Assembly: GCA_035651595.1 (NCBI GenBank)
Contig: DASRFJ010000334.1
Coordinates: 1 to 21,594, forward strand
Origin: JAFARZ01 sp035651595
Lineage (GTDB): Bacteria; Actinomycetota; Actinomycetes; Streptosporangiales; Streptosporangiaceae
DNA: 21,594 bases
Reading direction: 5' to 3'
Each line of letters begins with the position of its first letter. The first letter of the stretch is position 1. The notes beneath the pieces are model-generated. The model saw nothing but the letters and a program-made list of their open reading frames with translations, did no database searches and was not told the DNA's origin. Shown here one piece after another: positions 7,181 through 13,716 of the stretch. Both the position numbers and the translations under genes were made by a program.

Positions 7181-8259
7181 ACCCGGGGATCCTGGTCGCG
7201 ATGCTGGAGGTGCCGCTGACCGGAGCGCTGATCTGCGCCACCCCCGCGATCGGCCGGCCGACGCTCCAGTTCGGGGTCCGCGTTCCCGCCGACCACGCCG
7301 CGATGCCGGTCGTCCGGGCCGAGCGCCGTGCCTTCTACTGGCGAACCGCGGCGGTGACCGCCTGCTGCACCACCGTCGCCGTGCTGGTCGCGGGCCGCGG
7401 GTCGGTCTGGCCCGTCTGGCTGGTCCAGCTGGCGCAGCTCCTCGCCGACCTCGGCTGCTTCGGGCTCGCCCGCAACAAGATCGCCGCGGCCAAGCAGGCA
7501 GGCGGCTGGTTCGCCGGGCGGCGGCAGGTCGTGACGACGGACACGAGCTGGCGCACCAGCCCGGCGCGCTTCCCGGTGCGCTGGCTGGCGCCGGCCGTGA
7601 CGGTGATCGCGGTGACCGTGGTCATCGGGATGCTCCGCCATCCGGACTTGCCGCCGGTTCCCGGCCGCTCGGCAGCGAGGTCATCGCTCGGCGGCTACGG
7701 CCCGGTGATCGGCCAGCTCTACGTCACCGCGTTGTGGACCGGGCTGCTGCTGATCATCTACCGTTCCCGGCCGGACGTGGACGCCGCCGATCCAGCCCGA
7801 TCCGCACGGCAGTACCGGCGGTTCCTTGGCGTGATGGCCCGTGCCATGCTGACGCTGGTCACGCTCGTCGACCTCAGCCTGCTGCTGTCGGCCCTTCGGC
7901 GGTGGCAGATCGGGCACATTCCCGCGGCCGTCACCGTCCTGCCGTTCGTTACCGGGCTCCTCGTCCTCGCGGTCGTCTCGTTGCGCACCGGCCAGGGCGG
8001 ATCCCGCCTGTCCGGATCCCGTCTGTCCGACGGCCGTGGTCCCGGTCCGGCCATGGTGGCCGACCGGGACGACGACCGGTTCTGGAAGGCGGGCTTGATC
8101 TACGTCAACCGCGATGATCCGGCGATCATGGTCACGAGGCGGTTCGGCGTCGGCTGGACGTTCAACCTCGGCAATCGTCTCGCGTGGCTGGTCGTCGGGG
8201 GGATCGTCGGCGGGCTGGCCGGCCTGCTGATTCTCCGCGCGGTCTTGGGTCCGTTCTAG
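7177..8259 (+). CDS. DUF1648/DUF5808-like multi-pass membrane protein
   Basis: This 360-residue protein starts at GTG 7177, overlapping the GntR stop. The segment LQFGVRVPADHAAMP near residue 30 and the C-terminal block DDRFWKAGLIYVNRDDP followed by FGVGWTFNLGNRLAW (about 289-326) match the N- and C-terminal parts of DUF1648/DUF5808 proteins, often encoded beside YtrA-type regulators and related to the SdpI signalling and immunity family. About seven hydrophobic segments are visible. The central DUF1648 stretch, normally with a PxHW-like motif and GxPDG, here reads HPDLPPVPGRSAARSSLGG; the His and the PDG are gone, so it may be degenerate. A 15-bp tandem duplication falls in a loop near residue 276. 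The biochemical role is unknown; a membrane sensor or immunity partner of the ABC exporter is inference. Confidence 0.8.
   Translation: MNPGILVAMLEVPLTGALICATPAIGRPTLQFGVRVPADHAAMPVVRAERRAFYWRTAAVTACCTTVAVLVAGRGSVWPVWLVQLAQLLADLGCFGLARNKIAAAKQAGGWFAGRRQVVTTDTSWRTSPARFPVRWLAPAVTVIAVTVVIGMLRHPDLPPVPGRSAARSSLGGYGPVIGQLYVTALWTGLLLIIYRSRPDVDAADPARSARQYRRFLGVMARAMLTLVTLVDLSLLLSALRRWQIGHIPAAVTVLPFVTGLLVLAVVSLRTGQGGSRLSGSRLSDGRGPGPAMVADRDDDRFWKAGLIYVNRDDPAIMVTRRFGVGWTFNLGNRLAWLVVGGIVGGLAGLLILRAVLGPF
7999..8028. repeat. Tandem duplication of a 15-bp unit inside the DUF1648/5808-like gene
   Basis: Two adjacent copies, GGATCCCGCCTGTCC and GGATCCCGTCTGTCC, differ at one base. They encode GSRLS twice in a hydrophilic loop. 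The unit keeps the frame, so this looks like a recent slippage product in a tolerant loop. Confidence 0.8.
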
Positions 8260-8282
8260 GTACTTCTAGGTACTTCTAGGTG
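8254..8282. repeat. Ten-base tandem repeat at a convergent gene end
   Basis: Three near-identical copies of TTCTAGGTAC run through the junction of two convergent genes; the third ends TGC rather than TAC. The first CTAG gives the TAG stop of the plus-strand membrane protein (8257-8259), and the third gives the TAG stop of the minus-strand peptidase (8276-8278, read in reverse). Confidence 0.85.
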
Positions 8283-9145
8283 CTGCGCTTCCAGGTGACG
8301 GAGAACCCGTTGCCGCTGCCGTTAAGCGCGCTTGGCTGGGCCTTCACTTGGCCCGAGGAGTTGACCATGGTGATCTCGTCGTCGGGGAACGACGAGATGA
8401 CGCCGCTTGTGCCGCCTATGGTCACGGTCGAGTTCGACTCATTCCAGGTGCCGAAGTTGGTCAGCGGTTCCACCCCGCCCGAACCGCTCGGCGCCTCCGC
8501 GATCCATTCCGCGCTGTTGTTCGCGCACGTCGTGCACGTCTGCCTGGTGCTGAAGCCTACGCCGCCGCGGGTCGAGTCGGTGACGGTCAGGGTGTAGCTG
8601 GTACCGCTGCGGACGACCGAGGCGGTGATGCTGTCACCGGGCCGCAGCGACTCGCTGACCACCTGGATGCTGTTGGTCGGGAACATCTCCCACCACGAGA
8701 AAAAGATGGGCGTGCCGCCGACGCACTCGACGCCCGTGCCGTCCTGCTCCACGGTGTTACTGGAGAACCCGTCGATGCCGACCCAGAACACGTCGAGCGA
8801 GGTGGCGGACCCGCAGGTGGCCGACGGCTCGGTCCAGTGGCCGCTGAGCGCGCTGACGTTGCTGCCGGTATCCGCGTAGCCCGCCCAGTTGGTGCTCTGC
8901 TCCTGGGTCAGGGCCTTGACCCGGGAGATGGTGCCGGTTCGCAGGTCGGTCTGGTGCTGGCCGATCTTGAGATCCTTGATCGCCGCCAGGGCGGTGGCGA
9001 CGGCCCGGGCGTGCTGGGCGGCCTGCGTTTGCGGCGCTGCCGGCGCTTTCGGCACGGTCCGCGCGTTCGCGGCGGAGCTCACGCCCATCAGCATGCCGAA
9101 CGCCGGCAGCAGCGCGAGCAAGGAACAGAGAAGGAGACGACGCAT
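8276..9145 (-). CDS. Secreted G1 family (eqolisin-type) glutamic endopeptidase
   Basis: This 289-residue precursor has a signal peptide (MRRLLLCSLLALLPAFG, likely cut after about residue 28) and an Ala-rich propeptide-like stretch to about residue 83. The mature beta-sandwich begins near STNWAGY (84-90). The eqolisin fold signatures are HWTEPS (103-108), FWVGIDG (120-126), a candidate catalytic Gln at Q134 in TVEQDGT, SWWEMFP (150-156), and the AEWIAE motif (212-217) carrying the candidate catalytic Glu, probably E217. Known members are acid endopeptidases, mostly described in fungi, with some in bacteria and archaea. Mature cysteines are C111, C141, C204 and C207. The ATG at 9145 is preceded by GAGAGG. 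The enzyme is expected outside the cell, degrading protein at low pH. Confidence 0.9.
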   Translation of the reverse strand: MRRLLLCSLLALLPAFGMLMGVSSAANARTVPKAPAAPQTQAAQHARAVATALAAIKDLKIGQHQTDLRTGTISRVKALTQEQSTNWAGYADTGSNVSALSGHWTEPSATCGSATSLDVFWVGIDGFSSNTVEQDGTGVECVGGTPIFFSWWEMFPTNSIQVVSESLRPGDSITASVVRSGTSYTLTVTDSTRGGVGFSTRQTCTTCANNSAEWIAEAPSGSGGVEPLTNFGTWNESNSTVTIGGTSGVISSFPDDEITMVNSSGQVKAQPSALNGSGNGFSVTWKRST

Positions 9146-9281
9146 GGTGGTGATGCCTCTCGCACACGGCGGCCTTGTGTAGCCGCCCGTGTTCTGATGG
9201 TAATTTCACCACTATCCACCAGCAATACATGATGAATTGCGTTCTATTCGCTTTAATAATGTTTTATCCCAGAAAGCGTCG
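9146..9281. promoter_or_regulatory. AT-rich gap upstream of the G1 peptidase gene
   Basis: The 136 bases between the peptidase start and the end of the sigma-factor gene (both minus strand) are AT-rich for this window, especially 9196-9275, and hold several TAAT or TTTA stretches. The peptidase promoter must lie here. I cannot pick one -35/-10 pair with confidence. Confidence 0.45.
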
Positions 9282-10229
9282 TCAGTCCCGCGGCAGCGTG
9301 CGAGGGAATCCGAAGCACGCCAGCAGTCCCAGGTTGCCGAAGCGCGTGAGGGCGCAAATCCGGTCGCCGCGCAGGGTGAGCACGATGAGACCGCTGGCGC
9401 GCCAGACCGGCGTGGTGGGGTCGAGCAGATAGAGGACCAGGCCTGGCTGGTTGTTGGCCCTTGTGGGGACGAGCTTCAGCGCTGGGCCACTGAGGTGAGT
9501 GTCGCGGAGGAACCCGGCGATTGCCAGCGGGCCGCGGTGCTCGAGTGGCTCGGGCGGCATGGTGAGCCGCGCATCGTCGGTCAGCAGGGCCATCAGGCTG
9601 TCCACGTCCAGGCGCTGGAAGGCGTCGACGAACCCGTCCACGATCGCGGCCTCGGCCGGGGACTTCGGCAGCGGCACGTCGTGCGGGTCCCGGTTGCGGC
9701 GAATCCCCGCCCGGGCGCGGATGAGCGCGCTGTTGACGGCCGCCGGGGTCGTGCCGAGGATGCCGGCCGCCTCTGCCGCCGGGAAGCCGAGCACATCCCG
9801 GAGCACGAGCACCGCGCGCTGCTGCGGCGGCAGGTGCTGCAGGCCAGCCACGAACGACAGCGCGATCGACTCACGCGCGTCGTACCGGGCCTCCGGGCCG
9901 CGGGCGACGTCGTCGAGCAGCGCGTCTGGATAGGGCTCGAGCCACCAAGGGTCGCTGGATGTCATCGGCTCTGTCCTCCCCGCACGCAGGTAATTGAGGC
10001 AGCGGTTGGTGGTGATGCGGTACAGCCACGCCCGCAGCGCGCGGCCGTCGAACTGGCCGATCCCGCGCCACGCGGCCAGCATGACCTCCTGGAGCACGTC
10101 CTCGGCGTCGTGGAACGACCCGAGGATCCGGTAGCAGTGCGCCAGCAGTTCGCTCCGGTACGGCTCGATCAGCTCACGGAAGGCCTCGCCATCCCCGGCC
10201 TGGGCACGGGCGAGGGTCGTCTCGGTCAT
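9282..10229 (-). CDS. ECF sigma factor, SigG-like, with a SnoaL-like C-terminal domain
   Basis: This 315-residue protein has a sigma-70 region 2 at about 8-78 (YRSELLAHCYRILGSFHDAEDVLQEV, then WLYRITTNRCLNYLR) and a region 4 at about 116-170 (LPPQQRAVLVLRDVLGFPAAEAAGIL, then TPAAVNSALIRAR). The linker motif WLEPYPD (96-102) is characteristic of the SigG-like group. About 125 residues follow (190-315) with a SnoaL/NTF2-like pattern starting VDGFVDAFQRLDVDSLMALLTDDARLTMPP. In such factors this tail is thought to replace a separate anti-sigma factor. No anti-sigma gene is seen nearby, which agrees. The ATG at 10229 has AGGAGG (10235-10240 on the plus map) as binding site. It is divergent from an efflux pump gene, a likely target. 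Confidence 0.93.
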   Translation of the reverse strand: MTETTLARAQAGDGEAFRELIEPYRSELLAHCYRILGSFHDAEDVLQEVMLAAWRGIGQFDGRALRAWLYRITTNRCLNYLRAGRTEPMTSSDPWWLEPYPDALLDDVARGPEARYDARESIALSFVAGLQHLPPQQRAVLVLRDVLGFPAAEAAGILGTTPAAVNSALIRARAGIRRNRDPHDVPLPKSPAEAAIVDGFVDAFQRLDVDSLMALLTDDARLTMPPEPLEHRGPLAIAGFLRDTHLSGPALKLVPTRANNQPGLVLYLLDPTTPVWRASGLIVLTLRGDRICALTRFGNLGLLACFGFPRTLPRD

Positions 10230-10342
10230 AGCGCCTCCTGAAGATGCAACACCCGCGACGACGCGAATTCATCGGTGAATCGCCGAGGCGGGGCGGGCTT
10301 CAACCAGTGCCAGACCCGACCGCTCAAGAACCGGAGGCACCC
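10230..10342. promoter_or_regulatory. Divergent regulatory region between the ECF factor and the efflux pump
   Basis: This region must hold the promoters of both neighbours. It contains the inverted repeat ATTCA-TCGG-TGAAT at 10267-10280, with perfect 5-base arms, which could be an operator. I could not identify a convincing ECF-type -35/-10 pair by eye. Confidence 0.4.
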
Positions 10343-11779
10343 GTGACCACAGTTGACCGCAGCGACACCTCGGTCCGCACGGAGATTCATCGCTGGCGGG
10401 CGTTCTGGCTGCTCGCCGTCGCGTACTTCATGACGGCCGTCGACTTGACGATCGTCAATGTCGCGCTGCCGACCATCGGTGTCAAGCTGCGTTTCGCCGA
10501 GTCGGACCTGCAGTGGGTGGTGACCGCGTATGCGCTCACCTTCGGCGGGTTCCTGCTGCTCGGCGGCCGCGCCGCGGACCTGCTCGGCCGCAGGCGCATC
10601 TTCCAGGCAGGGCTGGCACTGTTCACGGCGGCGTCGCTCGCCTGCGCGCTCGCCACCAGCGCCACGTTCCTGATCGTGATGCGCGGCATCCAGGGCCTTG
10701 GCGCCGCCACGGTGCTGCCTGCTGCGCTGTCCATCGTGATGAACATGTTCGGCGAGGGCGCCGAACGCAACAAGGCGCTCGGCTTGTGGGGCGCCATCGG
10801 CGCTAGCGGCGCGACCGTCGGCGTGCTGGCGGGCGGCGCGCTCACCCGGTACGCCGGCTGGCCGTACATCTTCTACCTGAACGTCGCCGTTGGCGGGATC
10901 GCGTTGGTGCTGGCTCGCCGCGTCGTGCCGGAGAGCAGGCTGCGCGATGCGCGCCGCCGCTACGACCCGCTCGGCGCGATAGCCGTGACCGGCGCCCTGG
11001 TCATCGGGGTCTACGCCGTCTCCCAGGCGCCCGCCGTCGGCTGGACCGCGGTCCGTACCCTCGCCCTGCTCGCGGTGTCCGCGGCTCTGCTGGCCGCGTT
11101 CGTGGTCCTCGAAACCCGGGTCGACATGCCGCTGTTGCCGCTGCGGCTGTTCCGGCTGAAGACCCTCGCCGGGTCGAACGCCGTCGGCTTCCTGCTCGGG
11201 GCCAGCTTCTACAGCTACATCTTCATCGGCTCGCTGTACATGCAGCAGGTGCTCCGGTTCTCCCCGATGAAGACCGGCCTCGCCTGGCTGGCCGTGGGCC
11301 TGACCGGAGTGGTGCTCGCCGGACCCGCACAGGTGCTCGTCACCCGCGCGTCCGCCAAGCTGGTGATGCTGACCGGGCTGTCCGTGACCGGAGCCGGCAT
11401 CCTGTGGGCGACCCGGGTGCCCGTCCACGGGAGCTTCTGGCCAGACCTCGCCGGTCCCTTCTTCCTGACCGGCACCGTCACCTGGGTGTTCATCCCGGTC
11501 TCGATCGGGGCGCTGGCCGGCGTCACCGAGCGCGACGCCGGCATCGCGTCCGGGCTCATCGACTCGTCCCAGCAGCTCGGTGGCGCGATCGGGATAGCCG
11601 TCGCGTCGACCGTGGCGGCGTCTCATTCCGGAGTGCTGCTGGCCCGCGGCCACGCGACGGCCGTGGCGCTGACCGGCGGCTTCCACTGGGCGCTGTGGGT
11701 CAGCGGGCTCATCGGGCTGGCCGCCGTCCCCGTTACGCTCCTGCTGGTCAAGCGCACCGACCTGACCGTCGCCTCATGA
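10343..11779 (+). CDS. MFS transporter, DHA2 (EmrB/QacA-type) multidrug efflux pump
   Basis: This 478-residue protein is probably a 14-helix proton antiporter exporting drugs or toxic metabolites. The N-terminus has MTAVDLTIVNVALPTIG in helix 1 and LLGGRAADLLGRRR after helix 2. GAIGASGATVGVLAGGALT is motif C of drug antiporters, and WPYIFYLNVAVG follows in the next helix. GTG at 10343 is preferred because GGAGG lies five bases upstream; the in-frame ATG at 10244 would add 33 residues of Arg/Pro-rich sequence and overlap the sigma-factor leader. The gene ends in TCATGA, shared with the convergent epimerase gene. Confidence 0.92.
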   Translation: MTTVDRSDTSVRTEIHRWRAFWLLAVAYFMTAVDLTIVNVALPTIGVKLRFAESDLQWVVTAYALTFGGFLLLGGRAADLLGRRRIFQAGLALFTAASLACALATSATFLIVMRGIQGLGAATVLPAALSIVMNMFGEGAERNKALGLWGAIGASGATVGVLAGGALTRYAGWPYIFYLNVAVGGIALVLARRVVPESRLRDARRRYDPLGAIAVTGALVIGVYAVSQAPAVGWTAVRTLALLAVSAALLAAFVVLETRVDMPLLPLRLFRLKTLAGSNAVGFLLGASFYSYIFIGSLYMQQVLRFSPMKTGLAWLAVGLTGVVLAGPAQVLVTRASAKLVMLTGLSVTGAGILWATRVPVHGSFWPDLAGPFFLTGTVTWVFIPVSIGALAGVTERDAGIASGLIDSSQQLGGAIGIAVASTVAASHSGVLLARGHATAVALTGGFHWALWVSGLIGLAAVPVTLLLVKRTDLTVAS

Positions 11780-12607
11780 GGCGCCGCGACGCGCCCAGGT
11801 GTGCTGGGGATGCCAGCCGAGGACACGCGCCGCGGCGGAGCAGTCGATGAGTGCGCGCCACGGGTCGTGCTGGTAGCGGGCCCGGTCCCGGATCGGCACG
11901 CCGGGCGCGAGCCGCCCGGCGAGGGTGAGCGCCGGCTCGGTGGCCGCGAGGTCGCCCGCGCACAGCAGCATGCGGTGATGGCCCGTCAGCGGTACGGTCA
12001 GGGCCAGCTGGACCGCGGTGGCGACGTCACGGACGTCCACGAATGCGCCGAACTCCCAGAATGGTGCCCACTCGGAGCTGGGATCCGCGCGCCACCGCGA
12101 CTCGATCACCTGGTACATCTCGGGATGCCACACCCAGACCGGCCGCAGCGCCACGGTGGCGATGCCGGACCGGGCGGTGACGCCGGCGCACATGTCCTCG
12201 GTCAGGCACTTGGACAGGCCGTACGCCCGCTTCGCCCGGCGCGGGTGGGTGTCGTCGAGGGGGAAGGAGTCCGGCAGCCCTTCGCCCTCCGCGGTGCCGA
12301 ACACCTGCGCGCTCGAGAAGTGGATCACGCGCGCCACGCCCGCGGCCTCCGCGGCCAGCAGCACATGCCAGGTGCCGAGCACGTTGACGGACATGATCTG
12401 GTCCTGGCTGCCCGCGGCGTCGTTGGCGATCGCGCCGAGGTGCACGATGGCGGCGTGGCCCTCCGCCGCGCGGCACACCGCGGCGAGGTCGAGCAGGTCG
12501 TCGCCGTCGGCGCGGTCGAAGCCGGTCACGGCGTGGCCGAGGCTCGTCAGATGACTCGCTACCGGGGCGCCGACGTTGCCGCGGTGCCCGGTGACCAGGA
12601 CGCGCAC
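11774..12607 (-). CDS. NAD-dependent epimerase/dehydratase (extended SDR)
   Basis: This 277-residue Rossmann enzyme acts on a nucleotide sugar or related sugar acid. The NAD-binding site is VTGHRGNVG near the N-terminus (GxxGxxG), followed by IVHLGAIAN. The catalytic region has HFSSAQVFG and YGLSK (the YxxxK pair), and VNVLGTWHVLLAAE is a typical extended-SDR stretch. GTG at 12607 lies one base past the stop of the upstream HxlR gene and puts RVLVTG at the usual place. An ATG at 12640 would add 11 residues and overlap HxlR by 32 bases. The tight spacing suggests one transcript with HxlR. At its 3' end the stop overlaps that of the convergent pump (TCATGA, 11774-11779). Confidence 0.88.
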   Translation of the reverse strand: MRVLVTGHRGNVGAPVASHLTSLGHAVTGFDRADGDDLLDLAAVCRAAEGHAAIVHLGAIANDAAGSQDQIMSVNVLGTWHVLLAAEAAGVARVIHFSSAQVFGTAEGEGLPDSFPLDDTHPRRAKRAYGLSKCLTEDMCAGVTARSGIATVALRPVWVWHPEMYQVIESRWRADPSSEWAPFWEFGAFVDVRDVATAVQLALTVPLTGHHRMLLCAGDLAATEPALTLAGRLAPGVPIRDRARYQHDPWRALIDCSAAARVLGWHPQHTWARRGAS

Positions 12608-12608
12608 G

Positions 12609-13004
12609 CTACGAGGCCGGGCTGACGGCGTCGTAGGCATCCTGCGCCGCGGTGATCCGGCCGACGTTGACCTCGGCCCAGTCACCGATGACGGCGATCG
12701 GCCCGGTGAGGGACTGGCCGAGGTCGGTGAGCGTGTACTCGACCCTGGGCGGGACCTCGGCGAAAATCTCCCTGGTGACCAGGCCGTCCCGTTCCAGCCG
12801 GCGCAGGGTCTGGGTCAGCACCTTCGGCGCGACCCGCCCGAGCCGGCCGCGCAGCTCGGAAAAGCGCATCGGGCCGTCGCTCAGCAGCAGGACGACGAGC
12901 ACCGTCCATTTGTCGCCGATCCGGTCGAGCACCAGCCGCGTCGGACAGTCCGGGTCGAAGAGGTCGCCCCGGTCGGCCGCCGCCGGTTGCGCCATAGTAA
13001 CCAT
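12609..13004 (-). CDS. HxlR family transcriptional regulator
   Basis: This 131-residue winged-helix protein has the family hallmarks: a conserved N-terminal cysteine (C20 in DPDCPTRLVLDRIGDKWT), LLLSDGPMRFSELRGRL as the helix-turn-helix, then PKVLTQTLRRLERDGLVTRE and a YTLTDLGQSL wing. In several HxlR proteins this cysteine senses electrophiles or oxidants. Start is ATG at 13004 or the ATG three codons later; there is no strong ribosome binding site. It is divergent from an NAD(P)H-binding reductase, with inverted repeats in the gap, and is followed directly by an epimerase. This is the usual redox-responsive divergent pair. Confidence 0.93.
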   Translation of the reverse strand: MVTMAQPAAADRGDLFDPDCPTRLVLDRIGDKWTVLVVLLLSDGPMRFSELRGRLGRVAPKVLTQTLRRLERDGLVTREIFAEVPPRVEYTLTDLGQSLTGPIAVIGDWAEVNVGRITAAQDAYDAVSPAS

Positions 13005-13032
13005 AAGGTACTTATAGCACGTTGAAGTACTT
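13003..13032. promoter_or_regulatory. Two GTACTT repeats, candidate HxlR operators
   Basis: The gap between the divergent HxlR and reductase genes contains ATAAG-GTA-CTTAT (13003-13015), a perfect 5-base inverted repeat, and AAGTACTT (13025-13032), a perfect 8-base palindrome. Both share the core GTACTT followed by AT, with centres about 20 bases (two helical turns) apart. TTGAAG at 13022-13027 with TTACCT at 13045-13050 could be the reductase promoter, so binding would block both genes. Confidence 0.55.
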
Positions 13033-13058
13033 GATATCTAGCTGTTACCTTGCTCGGC

Positions 13059-13667
13059 ATGAACATCGCGATTTACGGAGCAACCGGCATGGTCGGCAGC
13101 AGGGTGGTGGCCGAGGCGCTGGCGCGCGGCCACGATGTGACCGGGATCAGCCGCACGGGCGGCGACCTGCCGGCCGGGGTCCACCCCGTGCGCGGCGATG
13201 CGGGGGACTCCGCCCTGACCAAGCGCATCGCGGCCGACGCGGCCGTCGTGGTGTCCGCGATCGGACCGAGCAGGACCGGCGGTGACCGGCGTGAGTTTCT
13301 CGTGCAGTTGCGCAACCTGGCCGAAACGCTCGGCGACTCCCGCCTGCTCGTGGTGGGCGGTGCCGGATCGCTGCTGGTAGACGGCGGCCGCCTGCTCGAC
13401 CAGCCCGGCTTTCCGGAGATCTATCTGCCCGAGGCGCGTATCGCGGCGGAGGCGCTGGAGTACTTCCGCGGCCTCGGCGACGGCGTCGACTGGACGTACT
13501 TCTCCCCGGCGCCGGTCATCGCGCCCGGCGAGCGCACCGGCGCTTACCGCGCGGGCACCGACTCCCCAGTGGGCGAGTCGATCTCGGCCGAGGACTACGC
13601 CGTGGCACTGCTGGACGAGATCGAGCGCCCCGCGCACCGCCGCCGCCGGTTCACCGCCGCGAACTGA
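13059..13667 (+). CDS. NAD(P)H-binding atypical SDR (YwnB/NmrA-like reductase)
   Basis: This 202-residue protein has the Rossmann motif GATGMVGSR (7-15) typical of small NAD(P)H-binding proteins of this group, then DVTGISR after beta 2 and LLVVGGAGSL in the centre. The FSPAPVIAPGERTG segment near residue 148 is conserved in relatives often named NAD(P)-dependent oxidoreductase. There is no YxxxK catalytic pair at the classic place, so the reaction is uncertain. ATG at 13059 places the motif at the usual distance; an in-frame TTG at 13050 is less likely. It lies head-to-head with HxlR, and such genes are usually induced by reactive carbonyls or quinones. Confidence 0.9.
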   Translation: MNIAIYGATGMVGSRVVAEALARGHDVTGISRTGGDLPAGVHPVRGDAGDSALTKRIAADAAVVVSAIGPSRTGGDRREFLVQLRNLAETLGDSRLLVVGGAGSLLVDGGRLLDQPGFPEIYLPEARIAAEALEYFRGLGDGVDWTYFSPAPVIAPGERTGAYRAGTDSPVGESISAEDYAVALLDEIERPAHRRRRFTAAN

Positions 13668-13686
13668 GGCACCGCGTGCGGGTTCT

Positions 13687-13699
13687 CCCGTAGTACGGG
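13687..13699. terminator. Weak hairpin after the reductase gene
   Basis: CCCGT-AGT-ACGGG forms a short 5-bp stem 20 bases past the stop at 13667. There is no T-tract, so it is only a weak candidate terminator. Confidence 0.25.
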
Positions 13700-13716
13700 C
13701 GGCTCAGTAGTTTTCG

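Noticed and set aside
10226..11686. Minus-strand 486-codon frame opposite the DHA2 pump
   Set aside because: Gly/Arg/His/Glu-rich antisense shadow of a clear membrane transporter.
11801..12625. Plus-strand 274-codon frame opposite the epimerase
   Set aside because: No recognisable domain; the minus strand has a full NAD-binding enzyme.
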